Below, in pieces: positions 27,095 through 34,808 of a stretch of 64,000 nucleotides of DNA (position 1 is the stretch's first letter; every line of letters starts with the position of its first letter). This stretch comes from an uncultured Lachnospiraceae bacterium. Lineage in GTDB: Bacteria; Bacillota; Clostridia; Lachnospirales; Lachnospiraceae. The stretch is from NCBI GenBank assembly GCA_910587635.1, contig CAJUNB010000024.1, positions 62,001 to 126,000 on the forward strand, written 5' to 3'. The notes below the pieces were generated by a model, which was not told the origin of the DNA, made no database searches, and worked only from the letters and a program-made list of their open reading frames with translations. Position numbers and translations under genes: made by a program.

Positions 27095-28291
27095 ATGTAC
27101 AAATGCGTCATTTTTGATCTGGACGGTGTTATCGTGGATACGGCAAAGCTTCACTACGCAGCCTGGGAAAATATTTTAAAGGAGCGTTGGGGAATACGGC
27201 ACACATCAGAAGTGGATGAAAAGACAAAAGGGGTGGGCCGTTATGCATGTATGGAGCTGATTCTGCGGGAATACCGGATAGACGCATCCCTGGAGGAAGC
27301 AAAGGCGGCGGCGGATGCAAAGAATGCGTATTATGTGGAGCTACTGAAAAATGAGCTAAGCAAAAGTGATATATTGCCAGGTATCTCAGAAGCGCTGGAG
27401 TGGCTCAAATGCCGTGGCATTTTGACCGGTCTGGCCTCTTCCAGCCAAAATGCAAAAATCATATTGAACAAATTACATCTGACATTTGATTATATAGCGA
27501 ATCCGGCCAATATCAAAAAGGGCAAACCGGAACCGGATATTTATTTGGATGTGGCGGCGAATCTGGGAGTGAAGCCGTCAGAATGTATTGGCATAGAAGA
27601 TGCCATGTCGGGGGTTGCCTCTGTAAAACGGGCCGGGATGTTTTGTATTGGTGTGGGAGATGCCAAAAGGCTGCAGGAAGGCGACAAAGTAATCAAAAAT
27701 ACGGTGGATATACTGCCTTTACTCCAGGAAATAATGGGAGAATTGCAGGATTGGACAGAGGGCTTTACGTGGATGTTTTCCTGCGCAGACGGCAGAAGTG
27801 TGGAAAGTAAGCCTATTCGCCGGTATTTGCAGGATATGACGGATATGTATGAGGCTGCAGGCGAGGGGAACCCTCTGATTTATGAATATTATCCTTTAGA
27901 AGCGCCAGCAGATTCGGGAGATATCAGTTTTGGTACAACAATTTTGTATCCCGGTAATGTGAACGGCCAGTTATTTATGACAAAGGGGCATTTTCATTTG
28001 GATGTAAATACAGCGGAGGTCTATTTGGGGATAAAAGGACGCGGGTTGCTGCAGATCGAAAATGAAAAAGGAGATACGAAGCTGCTGACGATAGAGCCTG
28101 GAAGAGCGGCATACAGCCCCAAAGGATTCGCCCATCGGCTCATCAATACAGGGGAAGAGCCTCTGGTGACATTTTTTTCTTATCGGGCAGACGCGGGTCA
28201 TGATTATAAGACGATTTATGAAAAAGGGTTCCGAGAGTTAGTGTATGGAGACAAGGCAGGAACATACCGGGTAAAGAAAAATCCAAAATGA
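27095..28291 (+). CDS. Fused beta-phosphoglucomutase and cupin-type glucose-6-phosphate isomerase
   Basis: Predicted bifunctional enzyme of 398 aa. Residues 1 to about 215 are a HAD phosphomutase. FDLDGVIVDT gives nucleophile Asp8 and acid/base Asp10, and KKGKPEPDIY, GIEDAMSGVASVKRAGM and SSSQN match beta-phosphoglucomutase. Residues from about 225 form a cupin like the archaeal-type phosphoglucose isomerase. TTILYPG, KGHFHLDVNTAEVYLGIKGRG and GFAHRLINTG supply the metal ligands (about His299, His301, Glu308, His347). The start is ATG 27095 with AGAGG 8 nt upstream; a GTG at 27077 is in frame but has no site. Downstream are deoC and a GH65 phosphorylase, which would supply beta-glucose-1-phosphate. 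The fusion would carry it to glucose-6-phosphate and on to fructose-6-phosphate. No frameshift or stop separates the halves. Confidence 0.87.
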   Translation: MYKCVIFDLDGVIVDTAKLHYAAWENILKERWGIRHTSEVDEKTKGVGRYACMELILREYRIDASLEEAKAAADAKNAYYVELLKNELSKSDILPGISEALEWLKCRGILTGLASSSQNAKIILNKLHLTFDYIANPANIKKGKPEPDIYLDVAANLGVKPSECIGIEDAMSGVASVKRAGMFCIGVGDAKRLQEGDKVIKNTVDILPLLQEIMGELQDWTEGFTWMFSCADGRSVESKPIRRYLQDMTDMYEAAGEGNPLIYEYYPLEAPADSGDISFGTTILYPGNVNGQLFMTKGHFHLDVNTAEVYLGIKGRGLLQIENEKGDTKLLTIEPGRAAYSPKGFAHRLINTGEEPLVTFFSYRADAGHDYKTIYEKGFRELVYGDKAGTYRVKKNPK

Positions 28292-28380
28292 GCAGGAAGC
28301 TGCAGACATTCATAGGAAAACAAGGAAATAAAAAATAACAGAGCAGACAAAAACAAAGGAAAGAGAGGATAACAGAGGGG

Positions 28381-29061
28381 ATGAAGACAGAGGAGATGAA
28401 CAGAAAACAGTTGGCAGGCATGTTTGATCATACGTTGCTGAAAGCGGATGCCACTCCCCGCGATTTCGAAAAATTGTGTGAAGAAAGTAACAGGTATGGA
28501 TTCTGTATGGTAGCCATTAATCCAGGGCCGGTGGCACTGTGTAAAGAGCTGTTGGGAGAGAGCCCTGTCCATGTGGGGGCGGCCATCAGTTTCCCTCTGG
28601 GCCAGGCTGCTTTACAGACAAAATTATTTGAGACAAAGAATGCGATAGAGTGTGGAGCGGATGAGATCGATTATGTCATCAATATCGGCCAGGCAAAGTG
28701 CGGAAACTGGGATTATATTGAGGAAGAGATGGAAAGGATGACTCGCTGCTGCAGAGAACGGGATATCATATGCAAAGTGATTTTTGAGAATTGTTACCTG
28801 GAAAAAGAAGAGATCAGAAAGCTTTGTGAAATTGCCATTAAGATAAAACCCGATTTCGTTAAGACTTCCACAGGCTTTGGGACAGGAGGAGCTACAGTGG
28901 AGGACGTGGCGCTTATGAAATCTCTCGTGGGAGATGCGGTAAAAGTCAAGGCCGCAGGCGGCATTCGAAGCTGGGAGGCGTGTCGTCAGATGATTGAGGC
29001 CGGCGCGGAGCGGATCGGGACGAGCAGTTCTCTCAAAATATTAGAAGAGTTCGGGAGGTGA
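28381..29061 (+). CDS. deoC: Deoxyribose-phosphate aldolase
   Basis: Class I aldolase that splits 2-deoxyribose-5-phosphate into acetaldehyde and glyceraldehyde-3-phosphate. FDHTLLKADATPRDFEKLC starts the barrel, the Schiff-base Lys is in FVKTSTGFGTGGAT (about Lys161), and VKVKAAGGIRSWE holds the second essential Lys. Length of 226 aa is normal. The start is uncertain: ATG 28381 or ATG 28396, each with a purine-rich region upstream. Unlike usual deo loci, no thymidine phosphorylase or deoB accompanies it. It sits between a phosphoglucomutase/isomerase fusion and a disaccharide phosphorylase, so its true substrate may be another short aldehyde adduct. Confidence 0.92.
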   Translation: MKTEEMNRKQLAGMFDHTLLKADATPRDFEKLCEESNRYGFCMVAINPGPVALCKELLGESPVHVGAAISFPLGQAALQTKLFETKNAIECGADEIDYVINIGQAKCGNWDYIEEEMERMTRCCRERDIICKVIFENCYLEKEEIRKLCEIAIKIKPDFVKTSTGFGTGGATVEDVALMKSLVGDAVKVKAAGGIRSWEACRQMIEAGAERIGTSSSLKILEEFGR

Positions 29062-29067
29062 GAGCGG

Positions 29068-31335
29068 ATGGGAGCAGTGCTGGAGAAAGTAGATGCGTGG
29101 AAACTGATTCAGGAAGAAATAACAGATAAAAATAACAGACAGACAGAGTCGATCATGAGCCTGGGAAACGGTTATATGGGCGCGCGGGGAAATTATGAGG
29201 AAAAATATTCTGGCAATACTCTAAAGGGAACTTATTTTGCAGGCGTATGGGTACCTGACAGGACAAGAGTCGGGTGGTGGAAAAACGGCTATCCCAAATA
29301 TTACGGAAAAGTGATCAACGCACCGGATTTTCTGTCGTTTTCCCTCAGTGTGGGAGGAAAGGAAGTTGATTTACATTCGGCTGACATGCCTTCATTTTAT
29401 CGGGAAGTGGATATGAAAAGCGGCGTGATGCGCCGGGAAATGACGCTGGAAACGGAGCTGGGAACATTTAAAGTGGAGTCGGAACGGTTCTTTTCTATTG
29501 TAGAGAAACCGATCTGCGTCATGAGATATGCGGTACACAATATCAGTTTACAGGGGGAGCTGACGATAAAGACAGGAATCAGCGCCAATGTCTTCAATAC
29601 AGACGCCAACTATGGAGAACAGTTTTGGAAGGATGTAGAAACAAAGGAAAGAAAGAACAGTTTATATCTTTCCGCAATGACAAAAGAAAATGAATTTGAT
29701 ATTAAGCGGTATCGGGTAGGAATCCATGCCGCTGTCTCCTCTACGGGAGAAGGCAACTGTACAATCCAAAATGAAAACGGGGAAGTCTGTAAGATCTTTC
29801 GCAGGACATTCCGTACCGGAGGAGAATGCCTGACGATTGAAAAAATCGTTTCGGTAGTTACCACAAGAGATTACCCGGAAGCGGAACTGGAAAAAAAGGG
29901 GCAGGAAGCATTGGAGGGAGCCGTGGAGAAAGGGAGCGCTTTACTGGAAGCAGAGCAAAAGGCCGCCTGGGAACGTCGATGGGAAATGTGCGATGTGGCA
30001 ATCCAGGGAGATATTCCTGCTCAGCAGGGGATACGTTTCAACCTGTTCCAACTGCTCTCTACTTATGACGGGGAAGACGAGAGGCTGAATATCGGACCGA
30101 AGGGATTTACCGGGGAGAAATACGGCGGAGCGGCTTATTACGATACAGAAGGGTACTGCTTCCCGATGTATCTTTCCATCGCAGGGCCCCAGGTAGCCCG
30201 CAGTCTGTTGCTTTTCCGGTATAACATGCTGGAGCGGGCAAAGGAAAATGCCGGAAAGATCGGTATGAAAGGCGCCTTCTATCCAATGGTTACTTTTAAT
30301 GGAGAAGAGTGTCATAACGAATGGGAGATCACGTTCGAGGAGCTCCATAGAAATGCGGCTATGGCCTATGCTATTTATTGCTATACCGTCTATACAGGAG
30401 ATGAAAGCTATTGCCGGGAATACGGTATCCATGTCCTGATAGAGATTGCAAGATTCTGGGCGAGCAGGTGTAATTATCAGACGGAAAAGGACAAATATAT
30501 GCTGATAGGCGTCTCGGCACCCAATGAATATGAAAACAATATCAATAATAACTGGCTGACAAATTATATGGCGAAGTGGTGTATCGAATATGCGCTGGAA
30601 TGCGCGGATCGGTATGATTATACCCTTATGGAAGAAGAGCGCAGTCATATGGAGGAGATTGCCGCCAAAATGTATCTGAATATGGATGAGGAGACTGGCT
30701 TTATTATGCAGCAGGACGGCTTTTTGGACAAGGAGCTGCTGCCAGTATCCAGCATTCCCCCGGAGGAGCTTCCACTGTGCAAGCACTGGTCCTGGGACAG
30801 AATTTTAAGGTCCTGCTTTATCAAACAGGCGGATGTGATTCTTGCGTTTTATTATTTCCCGGAACGCTTTACAAAAAAGCAAAAGAAAGTCAATTTTGAG
30901 TTTTATGAGCCTATGACAGTCCATGAATCGTCCCTCTCCCCGAGTATGTACAGCATCGCGGCTTCGGGCTATGGAAATAAGGAGGCGGCGTACCGACTGT
31001 ATCAGAGGGCGGCCAGACTGGATCTGGATGACATGAACTGCGATACGGAAGACGGACTGCATATCACGAGCATGGCCGGTTCCTGGCTGGCTATTGTGAA
31101 TGGCTTTGCAGGAATGCAGTATCATAACGGATATTTGTCATTTGAACCATGTTGCCCCGAGAAATGGGAGTGTGTGACCTGTAGAATGAACTATCGTGGC
31201 CGGATTCTGTCGATTTCTTTTGACACCGATAGATTTTGCCTCCGCGTATTGGAAGGAGATGATATTGTATTTCAAGTATGCGGCCGGGAGTATGAATGCA
31301 GACAGGGATGTGAGAAAACGATTGCACTATCATAA
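29068..31335 (+). CDS. Glycoside hydrolase family 65 disaccharide phosphorylase, maltose-phosphorylase-like
   Basis: Predicted inverting phosphorylase using inorganic phosphate to split an alpha-glucoside into beta-glucose-1-phosphate and a sugar. The N-terminal beta-sandwich opens with SIMSLGNGYMGARGNYEE. The (alpha/alpha)6 barrel has FNGEECHNEWEITFEELHRN, where the general acid is expected near Glu418. SAPNEYENNINNNWLTNYMA resembles the substrate loop of maltose phosphorylases, and KQADVILAFYYFPE follows. Length of 755 aa fits. GGGAGGTGAG is about 7 nt before the ATG. Kojibiose, nigerose, trehalose and other GH65 specificities cannot be excluded. The beta-phosphoglucomutase half of the upstream fusion fits this product. 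Confidence 0.9.
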   Translation: MGAVLEKVDAWKLIQEEITDKNNRQTESIMSLGNGYMGARGNYEEKYSGNTLKGTYFAGVWVPDRTRVGWWKNGYPKYYGKVINAPDFLSFSLSVGGKEVDLHSADMPSFYREVDMKSGVMRREMTLETELGTFKVESERFFSIVEKPICVMRYAVHNISLQGELTIKTGISANVFNTDANYGEQFWKDVETKERKNSLYLSAMTKENEFDIKRYRVGIHAAVSSTGEGNCTIQNENGEVCKIFRRTFRTGGECLTIEKIVSVVTTRDYPEAELEKKGQEALEGAVEKGSALLEAEQKAAWERRWEMCDVAIQGDIPAQQGIRFNLFQLLSTYDGEDERLNIGPKGFTGEKYGGAAYYDTEGYCFPMYLSIAGPQVARSLLLFRYNMLERAKENAGKIGMKGAFYPMVTFNGEECHNEWEITFEELHRNAAMAYAIYCYTVYTGDESYCREYGIHVLIEIARFWASRCNYQTEKDKYMLIGVSAPNEYENNINNNWLTNYMAKWCIEYALECADRYDYTLMEEERSHMEEIAAKMYLNMDEETGFIMQQDGFLDKELLPVSSIPPEELPLCKHWSWDRILRSCFIKQADVILAFYYFPERFTKKQKKVNFEFYEPMTVHESSLSPSMYSIAASGYGNKEAAYRLYQRAARLDLDDMNCDTEDGLHITSMAGSWLAIVNGFAGMQYHNGYLSFEPCCPEKWECVTCRMNYRGRILSISFDTDRFCLRVLEGDDIVFQVCGREYECRQGCEKTIALS

Positions 31336-31360
31336 TGAGTCTAAAAAAGGAGGATATATC

Positions 31361-32761
31361 ATGAAAAGAAGACTATTTTTAAAGATGGCAGCACTGTGTA
31401 TGGCAGTTGTGACGGTCATGACAGGCTGCGGAAGCAGTGAAACCGGTGAATCCTCCCAGGGAGCCGACGCTGTACAGGAAGAAGGCAGCGCTGTTTCTGA
31501 CGCGGGCAGCCAGACGCAGGAAGACGGGGCGGAAGGGGAGAAAAAAGAAGCTGTAACAGTGACGGGCATGGTGCAGCAGTCCAGAAATTATGAAGGGCTG
31601 AAGGCGATTGTTGCAAAGCTGGAAGAGGAAGAAAATATCACGATTGACCTTCAGGTCATTCCTGACGATCAGTTTGACAATCTGCTTCAGATGAAAGCAA
31701 ATTCTGAAGAACTTCCGGATCTGGTATTTTATCAGTTCCCTCAGCTTTGCTCTCAGGTGAATCCAGAAGAGAATCTGCTCAGTTTGGATGGAGCGGCCTG
31801 GCTGGACAGGGTACTGGCTCCGGAACTGTCAGAATATAACGGTAAAAATTATGGATTTGTGTTTGAGGCGACCAACGGTTTTCAGGCAATGGTCTATAAT
31901 AAGACTGTCTTCCAGGAAAATGGAATTGAAGTACCAAAGACTACGGAAGAGATGTATGCCGCCGCAGACAAATTAAAAGAGGCGGGAGTTACGCCATTTA
32001 TCCTGGCGTCCGACAACTGGATTCCTCAGATCTGGATGACATCCGGGTTTATGCGGGCCCTGGGAGAAGAGGAGCAGGTAAAAGATATGACCAATAAAGT
32101 TCTTTCCAACCAGGCAAAATTCAGCGACTATCCGGTATTGGGGGATGTGGTGGATGAATATCTGAGCTTCTTCCCGAAGGGATGGTTCAACGACGATTAT
32201 CTGACGCTGAGCTATGATGCGGCGCTGGAAAGACTGGCAAACGGCGAGGCGGCTATGTTTATGGGCGCTACAGAAATTTTCAATGCCATCAAGGCACAGT
32301 ATCCCGATACGGATTTGGGAATGTTCAATCCGAAATTCAAATATGACAAAGGGGATGTAATTGCGGTTCTGCCCACTTCTTTGGGAATCGGCGTCAGCAA
32401 AAATACAGAAAATCAGGAGGCCATCAACCGGATATTTGATCTTTGGAGCACACCGGACTACGCGAATATTTATTTCGAGACAAAGCCGGGTAATCCTAAC
32501 TTTAAAGATGTAGACGGCAGGCGGGAACAGATGGATGAGACCGTACAGCAGATCTATGCGGAGTATGTGGATGCAGGAAAGACAGTTACGGAATTTGATC
32601 AGAGCTTTAACGACGTACAGCCGTTGTTTGCCAATACATTGTGGCAGTATTTCCTGGAGGCTCCCTATAAAGGAGATATGACCGGGGCGGACGTCATGAA
32701 TAAATTCCAGGAGGATGTTGAAAAGTATCAGAAAGAGAACGGTGTTCCTGGCTGGTCATAA
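31361..32761 (+). CDS. Sugar ABC transporter substrate-binding lipoprotein
   Basis: Extracytoplasmic receptor of the MalE/UgpB type (family 1 solute-binding protein). The signal peptide ends in lipobox VMTGC, and a ~45-residue Ser/Glu-rich linker follows. The domain has ITIDLQVIPDDQFDNLLQMK, LPDLVFYQFP, YGFVFEATNGFQAMVYNKTVF and GEAAMFMGATEIF, as in sugar receptors. The start is ATG 31361 with AAAGGAGG upstream; the longer open frame from 31196 overlaps the GH65 gene and has no site. It is 466 aa long. A 199-bp gap with hairpins separates it from the permeases, which would help keep receptor levels above permease levels. Confidence 0.92.
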   Translation: MKRRLFLKMAALCMAVVTVMTGCGSSETGESSQGADAVQEEGSAVSDAGSQTQEDGAEGEKKEAVTVTGMVQQSRNYEGLKAIVAKLEEEENITIDLQVIPDDQFDNLLQMKANSEELPDLVFYQFPQLCSQVNPEENLLSLDGAAWLDRVLAPELSEYNGKNYGFVFEATNGFQAMVYNKTVFQENGIEVPKTTEEMYAAADKLKEAGVTPFILASDNWIPQIWMTSGFMRALGEEEQVKDMTNKVLSNQAKFSDYPVLGDVVDEYLSFFPKGWFNDDYLTLSYDAALERLANGEAAMFMGATEIFNAIKAQYPDTDLGMFNPKFKYDKGDVIAVLPTSLGIGVSKNTENQEAINRIFDLWSTPDYANIYFETKPGNPNFKDVDGRREQMDETVQQIYAEYVDAGKTVTEFDQSFNDVQPLFANTLWQYFLEAPYKGDMTGADVMNKFQEDVEKYQKENGVPGWS

Positions 32762-32778
32762 AACGTAAATATACCGGA

Positions 32779-32819
32779 GGCTGCCGCTTTACGACTTTTC
32801 AGGCGTTAAGGCGACAGCC
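32779..32819 (+). terminator. Hairpin after the receptor gene, possible partial terminator
   Basis: GGCTG-C-CGC pairs with GGCG-A-CAGCC. No long T-run follows, so it may rather protect the 3' end of the receptor mRNA. Confidence 0.45.
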
Positions 32820-32828
32820 CCCTGTTCT

Positions 32829-32937
32829 TATTCTATAGGAAATTGCTCTGCATTTCCTATAGAATAAAAATACTGATCGCACTGCGGCGGATTGGAAATA
32901 TGTCGCTAAAGCGCCCCGCCGCAGGATTCTTTTTCAT
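32829..32937 (+). repeat. Intergenic palindromic repeat, copy C
   Basis: ATTCTATAGGAAAT pairs with ATTTCCTATAGAAT (32831-32866), and CTGCGGCGG (32882-32890) pairs with CCGCCGCAG (32916-32924). The right end GCAGGATTCTTTTTCAT equals the reverse complement of 26-42, and 32879-32907 matches 63748-63776 at 27 of 29 positions. It lies inside the sugar ABC operon, just before the first permease. Confidence 0.65.
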
Positions 32938-32960
32938 ATGATTATGAGGTGAAGTGAAAG

Positions 32961-33833
32961 ATGCGTAAGAAAAAAATGTATCCTTATTGGGCAGTTTTGC
33001 CCGCTATTATTATTTTTACAGTATTTCTGGTGCTTCCGTTGCTGATCAGTCTGGTTTGCTCGTTCACAGACTGGAACATACGGCGGCTGCTTACACCGTC
33101 TTTTCGGGGGCTGGGAAACTATGGAGAACTGTTTCAGGATGAAATATTCCTTCGCTCACTATTCAATACCTTTTTATTTGCGGCAGCAACTACCCTGTTA
33201 AAGACATTGGCAGGACTGGGGCTGGCGATTCTCATCGTCAGAAAAATTCCATGTGGTAAACTTCTGCGGACAGTTTATTATGCGCCCTGCGTACTCAGTG
33301 TTACCGTCGTAGGGGTTTTATTCAAAGCAATTCTTGCGAAAAACGGTCTGCTGAATAACGGAATCGCCCTGCTGGGAGCAGGGGCGGACCCAATAGACTG
33401 GCTGGCGCAATATGGCACGGCCATCGCTTCCGTTATATTGATTGAGAGCTGGATGTGGGCGGGCTTTAATATGTTTATTTTTATTGCGGCGCTGCAGGCA
33501 GTTCCCAGGGAGTATTATGAGTGCGCCAGGATGGAAGGGGCTGGTAGCTGGGTACAGTTCAAAAAGATTACCCTGCCCCTCATTGCGCCGTCATTTACCG
33601 TAGTCGTTACGCTGGGGGTTTCAGGAGGACTGAAGGTATTTGACATTATTTACGTATTGACGAACGGCGGACCGGGTTTTGACACGCAGGTTCTTTCTAC
33701 TTATGTATATCAGTCCTTTTCTCTTGGATATCTGGGAGAGTCCAGCGCCGGAAGCGTAATATTGTGCGCCATTGTCACCCTGATATCGTTTCTGATGAAT
33801 AAATACCTGATAGGAAAAGAGGTAGAGGCATGA
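32961..33833 (+). CDS. Sugar ABC transporter permease (MalF/UgpA type)
   Basis: Membrane subunit of the sugar importer with six hydrophobic segments. The first is after a short basic N-terminus (MRKKKMYPYWAVLPAIIIF). The coupling loop EYYECARMEGAGSWVQFKKI is the EAA motif that contacts the ATPase. Length of 290 aa is typical. GAGGTGAA lies upstream. The end overlaps the next permease by 4 nt (ATGA). No ATPase gene follows, so the pair probably uses a shared MsmK-like ATPase encoded elsewhere. Confidence 0.93.
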   Translation: MRKKKMYPYWAVLPAIIIFTVFLVLPLLISLVCSFTDWNIRRLLTPSFRGLGNYGELFQDEIFLRSLFNTFLFAAATTLLKTLAGLGLAILIVRKIPCGKLLRTVYYAPCVLSVTVVGVLFKAILAKNGLLNNGIALLGAGADPIDWLAQYGTAIASVILIESWMWAGFNMFIFIAALQAVPREYYECARMEGAGSWVQFKKITLPLIAPSFTVVVTLGVSGGLKVFDIIYVLTNGGPGFDTQVLSTYVYQSFSLGYLGESSAGSVILCAIVTLISFLMNKYLIGKEVEA

Positions 33834-34654
33834 CGACAAAAAGAGAAAAGAGAGTGAACGGAATTATTTTTGCAGGGCTCATGCTGCTGGCAGTTATTTA
33901 TATTCTGCCGATCATCATGATGGTTTTGGGTTCTTTGAAAGATCAGGCACAGGCGGGAATGTTTAATCTGCGCCTGCCCTCTGTGTGGAAGTTTGACAAT
34001 TATCTTTATGTGATCAAAAAAGGAAAGATCTTGAGCGGATATAGGAACAGCCTGCTCATTACGGTACCGGCTACCGCGCTTTCTATTTTGTGCGGCGCTT
34101 TTGCGGGAATCGTCCTTTCCAGAAGAAAGGGAAAAAGCGCCGGCGCCCTGTATTACTATTTTATATTTGGACTGACGATTACATTGCAGATTGCAGCCAC
34201 CTTCGCTATGTTCAAAGTGCTGGGAATCTACGGCTCCATGTTTTCGGTTATCCTGATGTTTGCAGCGCTTCGACTGCCTTTTACGGTAATGACATTTTGC
34301 AGTTTTGTAAAAAGCGTCCCTCAGGAAATAGATGAGGCCGCCCATATGGACGGATGTAATTTCCTGCAATTGGTGTTTCATATCCTGTTTCCGGTGATGA
34401 AACCGATTCTTGTAACGAATATTGTAGTCAGCGCCATCGATATCTGGAACAATTTTATGATTCCATTATTCTATCTGCCGGGTACAAAAAATACAATACC
34501 GCTGACCATTTACAATTTTTACGGGCAGTATGCCCGCGACTGGCAATATGTCTTCTGCGCGCTTACCCTGACGATTCTGCCGATGCTGATTCTGTTTCTG
34601 GTACTTCAGAAGTATATCGTGGAGGGGATGGTGGCAGGCTCCGTGAAGGGATAG
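33830..34654 (+). CDS. Sugar ABC transporter permease (MalG/UgpE type)
   Basis: Second membrane subunit. The N-terminus is basic, then LMLLAVIYILPIIMMVLGSLK is the first helix. The EAA loop is EIDEAAHMDGCNFLQLVFHI, and the C-terminus YIVEGMVAGSVKG is characteristic of the MalG group. Length of 274 aa is normal. It is coupled to the first permease through a 4-nt overlap and ends the operon. It is followed by 154 bp leading to the HipA-like gene. Confidence 0.93.
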   Translation: MTTKREKRVNGIIFAGLMLLAVIYILPIIMMVLGSLKDQAQAGMFNLRLPSVWKFDNYLYVIKKGKILSGYRNSLLITVPATALSILCGAFAGIVLSRRKGKSAGALYYYFIFGLTITLQIAATFAMFKVLGIYGSMFSVILMFAALRLPFTVMTFCSFVKSVPQEIDEAAHMDGCNFLQLVFHILFPVMKPILVTNIVVSAIDIWNNFMIPLFYLPGTKNTIPLTIYNFYGQYARDWQYVFCALTLTILPMLILFLVLQKYIVEGMVAGSVKG

Positions 34655-34808
34655 GGAAAAAGCGATTTGCGGTGAAAAAAGTTCCACAGATTTCTGTTTT
34701 ATGCTAGAATTAAAAAAGAGGGAGAAGTACAGAAAGGCGCTTTCACATGAACTGAAATGGAAACGAGAGAAAATTTCCAGGATTGCAGAAAAATAGCGGG
34801 AGGCAACG

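Noticed and set aside
31196..31360. 55-codon extension of the sugar receptor gene
   Set aside because: It overlaps the GH65 gene out of frame and would remove the signal peptide from the N-terminus.
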